A stretch of 64,000 nucleotides of DNA, from the NCBI GenBank assembly GCA_947034885.2, contig OX344749.2, positions 17,003,501 to 17,067,500 on the forward strand. The letters are read 5' to 3'. This stretch comes from Thuidium tamariscinum. Lineage: Eukaryota > Streptophyta > Bryopsida > Hypnales > Thuidiaceae. The notes below the pieces were generated by a model. That model was not told where the DNA came from and ran no database searches. It saw nothing but the letters and a program-made list of their open reading frames with translations. The position numbers and the translations under genes are program-made. How positions within the stretch are numbered: the stretch's first letter is position 1; each line of letters starts with the position of its first letter. Shown here piece by piece: positions 1-11,141 of this stretch.

Positions 1-237
1 TGAAACTGCGCATGTATGGGTTTTCAAGGCCTACTAATCACAAATAGGGTCCTATAGCAGATTGTGTTTGAAAATTCATAACTAATTCAATAATGCTTCA
101 AAAAATATGAAACGACTTGTGTTACATTCCTCATCTATTTCTCCTAGACTCAAAAATAAACTAAAAATGTTTCCATCTAAAGACATACACGGAAAAGGCT
201 GATCAGCTCTTAAATGAGTGGTTTCTGAGCCTCCTAC
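1..237 (+). mobile_element. GTAGGAGG-terminus MITE, right part, cut by window edge
   Basis: This stretch matches the elements at 3342-3655 and 50351-50670 in order: an 'aaaattcataactaattc' block, an 'aaaaatatgaaac' block, an 'agctctta' block, and the terminus ending CCTCCTAC at 237. The left end lies outside the window. It has no coding capacity. Confidence 0.6.
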
Positions 238-307
238 CATAGAGCACATCATTTCACCCAAGTTTATGAAAATTCGGGGAATAAATTATTACATTTTTGA
301 ATTTTAA

Positions 308-1193
308 CCCTAAAGGACTAGGGTAGTTCACATTTCCAAAATTGTGAAGTTGTATCATAAAATGTAACTTAGAATAATAATTTGATAATGAGATTCAATC
401 AATAGTTATAAAATAGAATCCATAGATGATATCTATACAACTAGATCAACTACACAAAATAGTGAAATAAAATTGCCTTTCATCAAGTTACTTTACAAGC
501 CATCAAAATCAACAAAGGTTTCCACAATACTTTCATTTTAACACATGGAAGTTTATGAGTCTCAACTATGACAACACCTAATTTAAGAATAGTATTAACA
601 TTCTTGTACAATAATTGAGAATATTTATATAGTGTCACTTATAGAGGTTCTATAGGCCCATGAAGCTTTCCAAAAACATTGAAATGGGAGCTTAAGATTT
701 GGGCCATACCAATATGATCTAGAAGTATGTAATCATACTATTTTCACTATAAAATGTAAAGCTACAAACATGTCCCCTATTTTGTGATTGATTGATTTTT
801 TAATTTATTGATCAATATTGTTGTACCTTAAATGCACAAATTATTTAGAGTTGCTTAGTGTTGAAAAATTTGCTATAGAAAGAAAGTATTGATGTTCTCA
901 TTGTTACTAGATCTTTTACATTTTTGACAAATCAATAGAAACCACAATTTTGACCAATCAAAAAATTTCAAATGTTAAAGATAGAAATTGTATTTTTGAT
1001 GAATTTTTGAAGTTATATCTTCAGAATTCATTTGAAGAGAATCTAAAAATAATTTTGCAATTTTGACCATATAGATACTTTCTACTTTTTGTGCTTTATA
1101 TTATATTCTTTGATGCTAACTTCAAAAAAAGTTATAAAACTCATATTTTATGACACATTTGTGTTTTGTCCTAATCCCTTGGGCTTTTAGGGA
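308..1193. mobile_element. TTAA-flanked element, about 0.89 kb
   Basis: The left end reads TTAA then CCCTAAAGGACTAGGG (TTAA at 304-307). The right end reads CCTTGGGCTTTTAGGGA then TTAA (1194-1197). These are inverted termini of the same kind as the intact copies at 47658 and 53634. TTAA duplication with a CCC start is what piggyBac-type elements show, but no transposase is encoded here. The internal sequence was not matched to the other copies. Confidence 0.5.
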
Positions 1194-1197
1194 TTAA

Positions 1198-3341
1198 TCC
1201 AATTCCCGATCCAATTTTGGTCATATGTGATAAATAATAATTTTATGCAATTCTTAAAGGGAAAAAAGTTGGAGTTGTATACAATGGGGCCACAAATTCT
1301 TGTGAACATTGAACAATTTATTCAAAGAACATCTCTACCATTGCTCCCAAAAGGAGACTCTAAAAAATACAAAAAGACTTAAAAGATATAATTTTGTAGC
1401 CAATAATTTGACAAGTACTTGCTTTTCGTACTATTGGTGTTGGTTTTAGAATCTCTAGGCCCTCACTTGTTTGTTCAATGGGCAAACTTATTGTAGGCTT
1501 GTTGAATATACCAAAAATACAATAAGCATATAAGTTGACACAATTTTTTCTAAATGGTAAATTTTGGATGTTGTAGAAGGCAAATTTGATGCAACTAAGA
1601 AGACTTTGCCCATTTGGCACATAATTGTTGGCCAATAAGAAGAGTTTTGCAAGAGCCAATTGAAGGCCTTTCTACAACCAACATAACGTCCAACAATGGA
1701 AATGCTTTCAAATGAACTGTAGGAGTTGGAGGCTTGAAGGCAAAGCTAAGGTCCATAATTTAATCCTATAGGTAGAATCACCTATTCCCATTCATTTAGA
1801 TTGATAGATAGATTGGCTCAAAATCACAATGAGATGTTGTTTTTTCTTATAGAAAAATGGAAATAATTAATATTCAAAAAAAAAAAATAGGACTCTTGCT
1901 ACTTTCATGCTATAAATGACACCCAACTAAAGGTTTGGAGACCATAGTCATGGGCAATTTCAAAAAGATAACGGAGTCTGAAAAGCATTAGATTTTTATT
2001 GGAAATCAATTTTTCATTGATATTTTGTAGCTATTCATTTGTAATTCTACTATTAATATAAAATTATCTTGAAATATTGACTAGGAGTTTTGAAAAATGA
2101 ATTTACAACAATGAAGTGTAATTTTTGAATGAAACAATAAAAAAAATATGCCATGATGTTCAATACAATAATATATTTCAAATGATTTTTCACTCATTCA
2201 TTTGAAAAAGACACTATGGACTTTCAATTTTAGTCTTGAGAGTTGAAAATTCCATTGCATTATGTCTTGGCTTCATTCCACCATTTTTTTCCTTGTACTT
2301 TATAGTCAAAAAGTAGACCCTATATATGTTAATTTAAAAACCTTATAGGTCATTCAAAAATCAACTAACTAGTTCCAATTCCAAGGTTGTCATTAAATTT
2401 AGGGAGTTTTTTATTTCTTGTGAATTTTTGAAGTCAAAACTTTAAAGTGTTCACTAGGTGCATGTTTGAAAGCATCTTGGAAAAGATCCAAAACCATTCA
2501 TAAAAAGTATGTCACTTTACAACCACAAAGCATCCTTTTAAAAATATGTGCCATTCAAAATGAATTGTTTGAGGTCACATTAGTAAAAATATTGGAGTTT
2601 CTTCTATCCCATATTGATGAAACTTCTATAGACACCTATTGACTGAAATGGATGCATATGGAATTAAAAGACTGTATATTTTGAATGAAGTAATCTAAAA
2701 AACATTATTGAGATTCAAAACATCTTTGGTGTGGCTTAGCCTAAGTTTGTAGGATAGGAAAAAACTTTTCTCATCCATTTTTTTTCAAGTTTCTTGAGTA
2801 CAGTTTCAATGCATAGTATTGCAAATTTCTTCACTATAGTATTTTTGACTTTTTTAAAGAAGAAGATGCCCAATCTATGAATCACCATTGTACTATATTT
2901 TGGCTATTTCTTGCTATATATATGGATGTAAATTTTAGCCATAGAAAATGATGATTTTGAATTTGAGACCAAGTAGTGGAATGAATCATATCAAATGTAG
3001 TTTCTACTTTAATTAAAAAATTTGAAACATTCATAAACTTCAATATTTTACAGCAATATGAAAATTTGGTCTAAAATCACGATTTTCTAATTTTCTAATT
3101 TTAGAATGACATGATAACTTTGGTTTATACTATGATGCTATGTGCTATATTATACATTATGATGAAAATTTTAGATTTTTTCAGTGCATTATGTATTTGA
3201 TATGAAATTTCTTCATTTTTTTCCTTAAAAAACTCACAATAATCTCAAATTTCACTGAAGAAATATAAAATTTTATGACATGTAGTGGATAAGGATTTCA
3301 TCTATCAAAAAAAAATATAAATTTTTTTGTTCATGTCTAAC
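1198..3341. other. AT-rich intergenic DNA without a recognised gene
   Basis: About 2.1 kb of AT-rich sequence with homopolymer runs. A minus-strand frame at 1360-1659 (99 codons) has no recognisable motif and starts with a non-ATG codon; it may be decayed transposon coding sequence. I saw nothing else that can be supported. Confidence 0.5.
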
Positions 3342-3655
3342 GTAGGAGGTTCTAAAAGTGAGCCAAGCTCTAAAATGGAGCACCTCCTCAAATGTACACT
3401 ATTTGTACATGCTGCTTTATCATAGCCTTTAGCAATGTACAAAATGTGTAAATTTGAGGAGGTGCTATACTTTAGGGCCCTATGTCACTTCAACTTCAAA
3501 ATTTTATAACTAATTCCACAAAGCTCCAAAAAATATGAAACAACTTGGGATAGATGTCAATTCCATTTGTCTTTTAAAAAAAATTTACTGAAAAATATTT
3601 CAAGATGTTTCACCTCCCAAAAATTCAGTTCCAGCTCTATTTATGGACCTCCTAC
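3342..3655 (+). mobile_element. GTAGGAGG-terminus MITE, complete copy
   Basis: The left end is GTAGGAGGTTCTA and the right end is GGACCTCCTAC, forming inverted termini of about 11 bp. The body shares several 15-20 bp blocks with 1-237 and 50351-50670. At 314 bp it is too short to encode a transposase. It ends about 75 bp outside the start of WRKY palindrome arm A. No clear target duplication was found, so the superfamily is unassigned. Confidence 0.6.
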
Positions 3656-3813
3656 CTTAGCTGCAAAATGGCAGCAAACGGAGAGGCTCGAAATCAGTGG
3701 TCATCGGACTTTCCAGGTTCCAGGTTCCAGATTTAACAAAAGGGCCAAAGGGCCCCAAAGTAGGCAAAGGCCGGTTGGGCGAAGCAACGTGGGGCCGTGT
3801 GGGGCGGCTCTTG

Positions 3814-3819
3814 TTGACT
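3814..3819 (+). promoter_or_regulatory. W-box core TTGACT, arm A
   Basis: TTGACT matches the known WRKY-binding core TTGAC(C/T). It lies in the diverged shoulder upstream of a WRKY gene yet is retained in both arms (AGTCAA at 18056-18061). Another retained pair lies in the inner shoulders, TTGACT at 8378-8383 and AGTCAA at 13471-13476. Auto- or cross-regulation by WRKY proteins is inferred; a 6-bp motif also occurs by chance. Confidence 0.3.
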
Positions 3820-4708
3820 GAATCCGCTTCTGCGAACTCCAGGGCTCTTCTCTCGAACCTGTGCTCTCCCTTTTTGTCTCTCTCATCACTCCTGCTCTTC
3901 CCTCTTTCGTGCGTCCTTGACATGCATTCAAGCCCGGCACTGCTTTCCCCACCAAAACTGAGCCCAACAATAATCTTTCCATTCCCCTGGCGAGAATCCG
4001 TCCTCCTGATTTCTACCTGGTGGTATCAATAAGTTCTATTGCCGCTAACCCGCTCTTGCTTGCGCTTCTCCTCGTGCTCGCTCGCCCAGCTTTGGGGGGC
4101 TTCCGACGACTCGACACCAGCTGCCCCGCAGGCGCACAATTGGAGGCAGGTCGGGAAGAGCATCAGAATCTATCAGCGAAGGGTCGCTTTGGGGATCCAG
4201 GTGGGGTGGGCTTGGGGTGCAGCTCAGGGAGGTGGGCGTGGTAGGCCGGAGGGGGTTCCTTGTGGACTGGAGCTTCATCGTTGGTGGCGGAGGTATTTGT
4301 TGGTCGGGGTGATTGGAACGACAGGCGGGGATCGATTGGCGGCTGCGTGCTGATCAGGTACACCACGATTCGCTCTGTCGGCGTCGTGTCTGTTGTTGTG
4401 ACGTTCGAGGATTGAGCAGCAGCTTGTTCGCACGGCGAACTTGAGATTGAGAGAGGGAGTGAGAGAGCGAGGAGAGCAATTGAGAGGGTGGAGTGTTTTA
4501 CGGGGTGTGGAAAGGGGCGTGGGCAACGGTAGGGATCGCGGAAGCCATCGCTGCAAGGTCGATCATGCACAGGGTGACTTAGATTCCGGTGCCGTTCCGG
4601 CCAGGCCCGTCTTTCTCTCTTTTTCGAATTACAATTTGGGGTTTTCCGTGGGCGCTCCTGTTTTCGTTTTAGGAATCTGTCCGGAGTTGCCGAGGAAGGA
4701 CTCGCGCA

Positions 4709-4822
4709 ATGTCTGTATCAGTGTGCGTCAGCCGCAGTAGTTCCTGCGGATCCATTTCGGTTGCGTGTCCACCAATTGCGTGGTCCGCTCGGTCCGCTCG
4801 GTCCGTGGAGACATTTGTTTAG
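4709..4822 (+). CDS. Upstream ORF 1 in WRKY leader (37 aa)
   Basis: An ATG at 4709 opens 37 codons ending with TAG at 4820-4822, 230 bp before the WRKY start. The peptide is rich in Ser, Arg and Val and resembles nothing I know. It would act only as a translational uORF, and only if the transcript starts upstream of it. The identical sequence in arm B (17034-17147) is no evidence of selection because the arms are homogenised. Confidence 0.25.
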   Translation: MSVSVCVSRSSSCGSISVACPPIAWSARSARSVETFV

Positions 4823-4853
4823 GAGTTTCGAAAAATTAGAATTTCGCGTCGCT

Positions 4854-4952
4854 ATGGAATTCGTGGTGGACGAATTCGTGTCATCCAAGGAGGATCCGAG
4901 GAGGCGTGTTTCCAATTCCTCGTGGTGCTGCTTCGCTTCGCTTGTGTGGTAG
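4854..4952 (+). CDS. Upstream ORF 2 in WRKY leader (32 aa)
   Basis: An ATG at 4854 opens 32 codons, beginning MEFVVDEFVSSKEDPRRR and ending with TAG at 4950-4952, 100 bp before the WRKY ATG. The spacing would allow a uORF to dampen WRKY translation. There is no match to a known conserved uORF peptide. The arm B copy is at 16904-17002. Confidence 0.3.
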   Translation: MEFVVDEFVSSKEDPRRRVSNSSWCCFASLVW

Positions 4953-5052
4953 CGAAAGCGACTGAAGCGCCGGCTTGGTGTCCCGTCTGTGCTGTTTGGT
5001 TGTAGGGTTTTTGCCGTCGAAGATTTGTTGGGCGTCCATTCGCCGTGGTCCG

Positions 5053-7306
5053 ATGAGCACCCCGGTTCCGCACGGTCCCCCGGCGCCGGACAGTCCCATG
5101 AGCCTGGCGTCCAGTTTCCTGAACGACCAGGTGGCCGTGGACTCGGAGCATGAATTGAAGTCGTTCTCGCACCTTCTCGCAGGTGCCATGTCGCCCCCCG
5201 CGCCCCCGCCCGCCGAGGCCGCGAAGCCGAGCAACTCCTCGGAGTCGTCGAAGCTGACCGGAGGAGGCGACGGCGGCGCTGGCGTGCCGGGCAGCAATTC
5301 GTCCGCGCGCAGCTTCGCCGAGCGCTTGGCAGCTCGCGGCGCGGCCGCGAACAAGAGCGACGGCGAGGTGGGCAACGCGCCACGGCCTCCGCCCTCCAGC
5401 AATGGCAATGGCAGCGGCAGTCGCTACAACCATCTGCCGCCCCCGTCGAGCCTCCCCAACCCCCGCACCAGCAGTGGCGCAGCGGGAGGCTACTTGACCA
5501 TCCCCGCCGGCCTCAGTCCCACCACGCTGTTCGACGCTTCGCCGGTCATGTTGAGCAATGCTCAGGTACGCTCCCACCTGTTGAATGGACGTCCCCAACT
5601 GAAGTGTTTAGGGTCCCAGCCTTGGCTCGTTTCCGTTGGCATGAATGTAGAACAGGTGTGGTAGCCAGTGGTCGGGCCAATCTGGTTTTTCCAGAGGCAC
5701 GGTCGTGGCGAAGGGGGTGGAGTGTCCCTGTGCAATCCAGGGGCCAATGCGACCTCTAGGGTATGGGTTTGCGCTTGTTTGTGGATCCCATTGAATGTGT
5801 TGACAAGTTTAGGTCATGGGATGTCGATGGGTGCAGTCGGAGCCGTCGCCAACGACGGGCTCGTACTCGTACTACCACGGCCTGCGCGCAGGCTCTTCGC
5901 ACAAGGACAGTGGCTCCGACCCAGGGTTTGCGTTCAAGCCATTGGGTGTGAAGACGGCGTCGCACAACCGGCTGTCGCCCCTGAGCTTGCAACACTACAG
6001 CGGGATGCAAGCGCAGGCCCTGGCGCACATGCAGCAGCAAGGCAGCCAGTCCTCGTCCCAGCGAGCTGCAGTGGAAGCCGAGAATTCCCAAGATTCGGAG
6101 CCCGAGCAGGCGCCCGCCGCGTCGGCCCCGGCGGCCGCGACGGTGCCCACGTTCATGGACCGTCCGTCCGAGGATGGCTACAACTGGCGCAAATACGGTC
6201 AGAAGCAGGTGAAGGGCAGCGAGTACCCGCGCAGCTACTACAAGTGCACGCAGACGAATTGCCCCATGAAGAAGAAGGTGGAGCGTTCGCACGACGGCCA
6301 GGTGACGGAGATCGTGTACAAGGGGGATCACAACCACCCGAAGCCGCAGCCCACGCGGCGGATGGCCCTGAGTGGCGCGCACCTGCTGAACGACACGCGC
6401 GAGGCGGATGGCAGCGACAGGCCTGATCACGCGTGGCCGGGTTTCGCAGGCGGCGGGGGTCCGGCGCAGTCCGCCGCGGCGGACGCGTCCGGGAGCGACG
6501 ACGAGGACGGGAGCAAGCTGTCGAACGAGGACGGCGACGACGACGAGCACGACTCGAAGCGAAGGAAGCGGGGCCACGAGAGCTCCAGGGACGTGGCGGC
6601 CGCCGCGCCGCGGACGATTCGCGAGCCGCGCGTGGTGGTGCAAACCACCAGCGACGTGGACATTTTGGACGATGGGTACCGGTGGCGCAAGTACGGTCAG
6701 AAGGTGGTGAAAGGCAACCCGCATCCCAGGTGAGCTTCGCGTGTGAATGCCATCCGCGCCCACTCCATCCCGTCTCCCCATTTTTTTTTTCTGACCTTCG
6801 GAATGCGTGTTTTCAGGAGCTACTACAAGTGCACGAACGTGGGTTGCCAAGTGCGCAAGCACGTGGAGCGCGCCTCCAACGACATCAAAGCCGTGATCAC
6901 CACGTACGAGGGCAAGCACAACCACGACGTTCCCGCCGCGCGCAACAGCGGCCACGAGATGGCGGCGCCTGCGAATCCCCCTCCGTCGCCCGCGACCTCT
7001 CTGCAAGACCAAGGCCTGCGCTTCGGTCGCGGGCTGTCCGGTGCGTATGCCCCCACCCCCGGTCTGGGACGCGTGCGGAAAGACGACGACGTGTACATCC
7101 CGGCCCCGATCACCATGGGCTTGGGAAGGGAGAACGGCGAGCAGCGACTGGCCATGGACGGGTACCGTTCGCAGCTGATGTCCCGTCCGAAGCAGGAGCA
7201 GGGCGGCGACTCCAGCAGCAGCGCCACCCGGCCTCCGTCGCATCTCAACCCGAACTCCACTTTGTACCAACCGAACTTGGCCCATGTCGCCATGGGCCGG
7301 CGCTGA
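5053..7306 (+). CDS. Group I WRKY transcription factor, copy A (three exons)
   Basis: Exons are 5053-5565, 5837-6729 and 6817-7306, giving 631 codons. Introns of 271 bp (phase 0) and 87 bp (phase 2) have GT-AG ends. ATG 5053 was chosen because an in-frame TGA lies at 4963 with no ATG between. Residues 37-46 ([10 protein letters not shown]) and the SP cluster ([11 protein letters not shown] at 148-158, S163-P164, S175-P176) are typical group I motifs; SP sites are known MAP-kinase targets. WRKYGQK occurs at 288-294 with zinc ligands C308, C313, H336, H338 (C-X4-C-X22-H-X1-H), and at 454-460 with C474, C479, H503, H505 (C-X4-C-X23-H-X1-H). A basic KRRKR at 412-416 follows an acidic stretch and is a likely nuclear signal. 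Intron 2 splits the Arg codon before SYYKC, the conserved WRKY intron position. The product should be a nuclear factor binding W-boxes; the motif set resembles AtWRKY3/4/20 or 33 types, but exact orthology is unclear. Confidence 0.95.
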
Positions 7307-8400
7307 CGACGGAGCAGCCGGGTTTTCTTCGCATCCCGTGGCCCCCCCTCCCGTCCCCAACAGGCTCACAGCGTCGCCCCATGCGTTTGGGTTCCAGCGC
7401 TTCGTGTGATTCCTTTGTACAGTTTCCGGGGTAGGTAGGCGTGATTGTTCTCCCTGTCATTTCGAGAACTTATATTCATTTTTGATCAGGGTAGCGCCAT
7501 CCCTTCGTGGGGTTTGAGTTAGCACACAGGCGTTTGGATGCAATGTAGACTAATCTTTCATACATGAAGACAGAGACCGACCGACACGGACAGACAGAAT
7601 CGACTTGTAGAGGACTTGTACATGCAGCAGCTTGTAATGGCCACTTTGTATCTGTTGTACGTCAAGTGGGAGACTGAGCCTTGAATTTTGAGTTTGGTCC
7701 CCGCCGCTTGCTGATTTTTTCTTTCACCCGGATGGATTAGTTTTCGAGTGGACTCTTCGACCGACTGTGTTGTTTCGGTGGTGTATGGTTTTGGAGGTTG
7801 AGTCGGGTGAGACGGCTGTCGTGAGTGATTGTGTTTTTGTTTTCGTTTGGATGGAATGTGAACGCATTTCAGTGGTTTGATTTGTTTTTTGGTGAACGCG
7901 TTTTGGAATGTTTGGTTGCACCGTCTGCACTGAATTGGTGAGGCCAGTGTTTTGTTTTTCTGGAGTGAGCCAGGGTTATGTTTTGGTGGCTTGTTTTCGT
8001 CCGGGAAGCTTGAGGTCGCGACTTCCATGCTGCGATGAATTTGTGATGGAGTTCCGGCATCAGGAAAGTAACCTGCAGAAGGTGCTTGATGACGGCGCGG
8101 TCTTGTATGCAGAACGTCCTTGAGGTGTTTGACCGCTTGGGAGTAGGGCAGCGGCTCCTGTTGCTTTAGTGCATCGAAGGATTTTGGACGTCGCGAAGGC
8201 GTTGGCTCAATTTTCCAGTATCTCAGTGGTGCGAATGCGGAGGGCTTTCTCTCGCATTTTTATTTCCTCTTTTTTTGTCCGCAGTTGAGTAGTGCACCTT
8301 GAGTTGGCCCTCCGACTGCTATGCCGATCTGTTCTTGAAGATCTATCATGACATGATTTATGTGGAAATGGTGGCTGTTGACTGCACCTGCTCGTTTTTG
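7307..8400 (+). other. 3' flank / probable 3' UTR of WRKY copy A
   Basis: Non-coding sequence of intermediate GC content that is identical in arm B up to 8193. Several TTGTA/TGTAA motifs at 7610-7665 could belong to a plant polyadenylation region, but no AATAAA was identified and the transcript end is unknown. A 156-codon antisense frame (7558-8028) has no recognised domain and is probably fortuitous. From 8194 inward the arms start to differ. Confidence 0.5.
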
Positions 8401-8756
8401 AGGTAGATTTTAATGCTTCTATTTAATTTGGTGTTTACTTGAGGTTGTTCAACAATGATATAAAAACTGTAACCCAACCGGACTTGGGGTCCAGTGCCCT
8501 CGAATTTGACTGCAGACTTTGAAAACCATGGACGAATATATGCTTTGTGTCCAGGTGTTCTGGCAACAGTCGGTTTCGATGTTTCTTTTCATCCATCATG
8601 ACTAGTCTTGCAGTTGAGGCCACTTGTGATAATTCAAATTAAGAATTTTCTCAAAGGAAGCTTGGTTTGAATTTGTGGCTAATTAAAAATAAAAATAGAA
8701 ATCTCTAAAATCATTCTTTGCATCTAGTAGTGTTATAATAAGAGTTTATATCTTTA
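8401..8756. other. Start of palindrome spacer, no gene seen
   Basis: This sequence immediately inside arm A does not match the equivalent position beside arm B (13382-13450), so the palindrome's inner breakpoint lies near 8400. It is moderately AT-rich with no supportable coding frame. Confidence 0.5.
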
Positions 8757-8970
8757 ACGCATAAACGACATTGGAGCCATTTTATGATCGATGAATAGGA
8801 AAGCCTTTTGAAGTATAGGATAAAATTGCAAGCATTTATTCTCGGAATTAGGGATGGAAAAGGAAGATCTTCTTCAATTTTTTGACTTCAAATGCTTACT
8901 TTTGGATTTTTTAATACCACTGATTCCTATGGTTTCAGAAAAGATGGATTTTTAGGTGACCCCTACGTTG
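8757..8970 (-). mobile_element. Decayed 220-bp TTAA-type mini-element
   Basis: It resembles, in reverse orientation, the short elements at 25939-26152 and 62636-62857. It begins near TTAACGCATAAACGAC and ends GGTGACCCCTACG. The inner 'ggaagatcttc' block is shared by several copies. Both termini are mutated. Confidence 0.4.
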
Positions 8971-9026
8971 TTTAAGGATTAAGATTTATGATAATAGTTT
9001 GGTAATAAGTATTCAATTCACTTTAA

Positions 9027-9690
9027 TCCTAAAGGACCAAGGCATTTTTTGGCTCAATAACCACTCAAGACTACCATGTTTGCTACTTCCCCCCAACATT
9101 CCAAAAAACCCATTTTTTTAGAATCTAACCATTGGATCTTGTAATTCAATTGTCTTAGATGATGTGGTTAAAATTTCATGAAGTTTGATTGTACCAATTG
9201 GAAGATATTAGCATTCAATGTTAGAAAAAAAAGTTTTTTTGAATTCTAGCTTGCAATTTCAAATGAATTTGACATTCATTTGTGGATTTTTTTTTTCACT
9301 ATTGACCATGAACTAATTTTTTTTTAATCTTCAACATTTTGGTTGAGAATCTTGAAAAAAAAATTCAAGAAAAGAGCTCTTGATTTCATTCATTCAAAAA
9401 TTGTGAAGTAGAAGTAGGTTCAAGATCGAACCAAACACTAAATTGTTAATAGCTTCAAGATGGAATTGAAAACCATAATCCCAACAATGAGATTATTTTT
9501 GCAAAAAAACTCAACCCTATTAAAAAAATTTGAAAAATTGCATTCAAAAATGAATTTTATAAGTTGTTTTTTCTAGAAGTTACTTTGACTGCGCAAAATA
9601 CAAGATTGTCCCTAACTTTCTCATTATGAGTCCAAATAGAATGATTCAAATCTTTAAATTTAAACTAAAACAAAATCTTTGAGATAATTA
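9027..9690 (+). mobile_element. Truncated 0.92-kb TTAA element
   Basis: It starts TTAA (9023-9026) then TCCTAAAGGACCAAGGC and follows 47658-48578 for about 650 bp through shared blocks such as 'aatttcatgaagtttga' and 'caagattgtcc'. The right third and right terminus are missing or unrecognisable. It lies in the spacer between the palindrome arms. Confidence 0.6.
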
Positions 9691-10244
9691 TGCTTTTATA
9701 ATCATTTTTATTTACATTAAATATTATACATTGAGAACTAACAACATCAATCATTTGATAATGGAAATTTAATTAAACTATAAAAAATTATAGTTGTCTA
9801 ATTCTTTGAATCCAATTGTTGAGAGTTAAATCCTAAATGACCATACATTCAAGTTTGAAACAATAAAGCAATGCACATATGTTATGGGCATATTAAACAT
9901 TAATTTTTTCATCCACCTATTATTTATGGATGGATGTGCTAATTCTCTTACATTTATATAATGCAATTTAACATGCATAAGTATGTCTCGATATCAAAAA
10001 CTTCTTTTTTTGTATTCAAAAGTGACCCTTCAAAAATGACTTCAATAAATAAATAAAATTAAAACCTTAAAAAGTCAACTTAATTGGACGTCAATATTTT
10101 GAATTTTAAGAGAAAAAATATTTTTGTGAATATTACAAATGTTTAATCTATAATCAACTTTAGAAGGTGTTTTTAATTTTTGGTTTCAAATTTTATTGAA
10201 AAATATTGATTAGTGTAGTAGTTGATCCAACCACATGAATATGC
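9691..10244. other. AT-rich spacer DNA
   Basis: Nothing coding was seen. A possible orphan terminus (TTAAATCCTAAATGACC) is near 9836. Confidence 0.4.
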
Positions 10245-10654
10245 GGGTGATTGCAAGAAATACTCATTTTGTTTTTGTCCCTCAACGTCAATCAAGTGTT
10301 ATTTTGCTCATAATTTTTTCAATTTTTTGTCCATTTGGTATGGAATCTGGAATGAAGGTACACACAATAGTTGCAAATCTTGAGTGATTTTTTCAAATTA
10401 AAAAAATTTATTTTATTGTTAAACTACATCCCCCGATTAAGTATCTTCTTTAGCCATTTAGAGGGATTTCAGTCCTATTTTTGACCCAAAAATGAAAATT
10501 TGAAGCCACAAATTATACATATTGGAAGTCTACTAACAATACAAGGACCAAAAGTGAATTTTCATGAAAATAGCAAAGTGTTGGTTGCACACATGGGGTC
10601 AAAGTGACCTTCCTTTGCACAAAGGCTACAAAGAGATTAAAAAAATTCCTATAT

Positions 10655-10974
10655 CATAAGAGGATTTTTAGCTACTCTGGAAGACCGTGAGTTATCAGGC
10701 CATGGGAACTCTTTGAACGCTGCCACTGAGGCGATCTGATGTGGCCAAGAGGCTGCCACATCAGATAATCATATTTAATTAATTTTTTAATTTTTTTTTT
10801 ATTAATTTTTAAAATTTTTTTTAAAATTTTTAAATAATTTTTTAATATTAAATTATTATTATTATTATTATTTTTTATTTTTTATTTTTTTTAATTTTTA
10901 TTTTATCTGACGCGTTCGCAGACAGGGGAACAGGCCTGAAACGGTCTCCTGAAGCCCAGAAAAATCCTCTTATG
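10655..10974 (-). mobile_element. CATAAGAGG-terminus MITE, copy 1
   Basis: Inverted ends CATAAGAGGATTTTT and AAAAATCCTCTTATG enclose 320 bp. It matches the copy at 52317-52637 in reverse orientation, including an AGACCGT block just inside the end. The middle is almost pure A/T while both ends are GC-rich. It is inserted inside E1. No target duplication was recognised. Confidence 0.8.
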
Positions 10975-11141
10975 GTGCAATGTGAGCGTAATCTTTTCTA
11001 GCAAAATTATCTTTAATTCATTTTTGGAATTTTTTCTTAAAATAATTTAATGAATAGTTATTGGATTACTAAAAATGAAAAGGTCTAGAGACATTGTTTT
11101 TGCTAGTTTTTTCTCCTAGTGGCTTTCATAGTACTTCATAA

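Larger units (their letters stand above)
3732..5052 (+). promoter_or_regulatory. Upstream region and 5' leader of WRKY copy A
   Basis: A GC-rich 1.3 kb stretch precedes the WRKY start codon. It holds a W-box core (3814-3819), CT-rich tracts (about 3840-3905 and 4608-4625), and a triplicated CGGTCCGCT motif near 4778-4806. Two small upstream reading frames lie at 4709-4822 and 4854-4952. No convincing TATA box was seen, and the transcription start is unknown. The part outside about 4310 is the diverged shoulder of the palindrome, so the two WRKY copies may differ in distal promoter sequence while sharing an identical proximal leader. Confidence 0.5.
3732..8400 (+). repeat. Palindrome arm A (inverted copy of 13451-18141)
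   Basis: This arm of about 4.67 kb is repeated in inverse orientation at 13451-18141. Through the core, positions in the two arms add up to 21856 with no indel from at least 4046 to 8240. The first substitutions from the core are at 4183 and 4310 on the outer side and 8194 on the inner side. Beyond these the arms drift apart: a 9-bp indel near 4070, further indels between 3732 and 4000, and several changes between 8260 and 8400. The arm contains a whole WRKY gene with its leader and 3' flank and is far richer in GC than the surrounding DNA. Confidence 0.95.

Noticed and set aside
1360-1659. 99-codon minus-strand frame
   Set aside because: Protein-like in parts, but with a non-ATG start, no motif and no supporting context; not called as a gene.
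4975-5052. In-frame N-terminal extension of the WRKY protein
   Set aside because: The extension would begin at TTG, not ATG. The first ATG after the in-frame TGA at 4963 is at 5053.
5756-7369. 537-codon antisense frame over the WRKY gene (mirror at 14487-16100)
   Set aside because: It spans both WRKY introns, is rich in Arg/Val/His as expected for the shadow of a GC-rich gene, and has no domain. The sense strand explains the region.
7558-8028. 156-codon antisense frame in the WRKY 3' flank (mirror at 13828-14298)
   Set aside because: No recognised domain. Its identity in both arms only reflects the homogenised core. Kept as non-coding unless transcript evidence appears.
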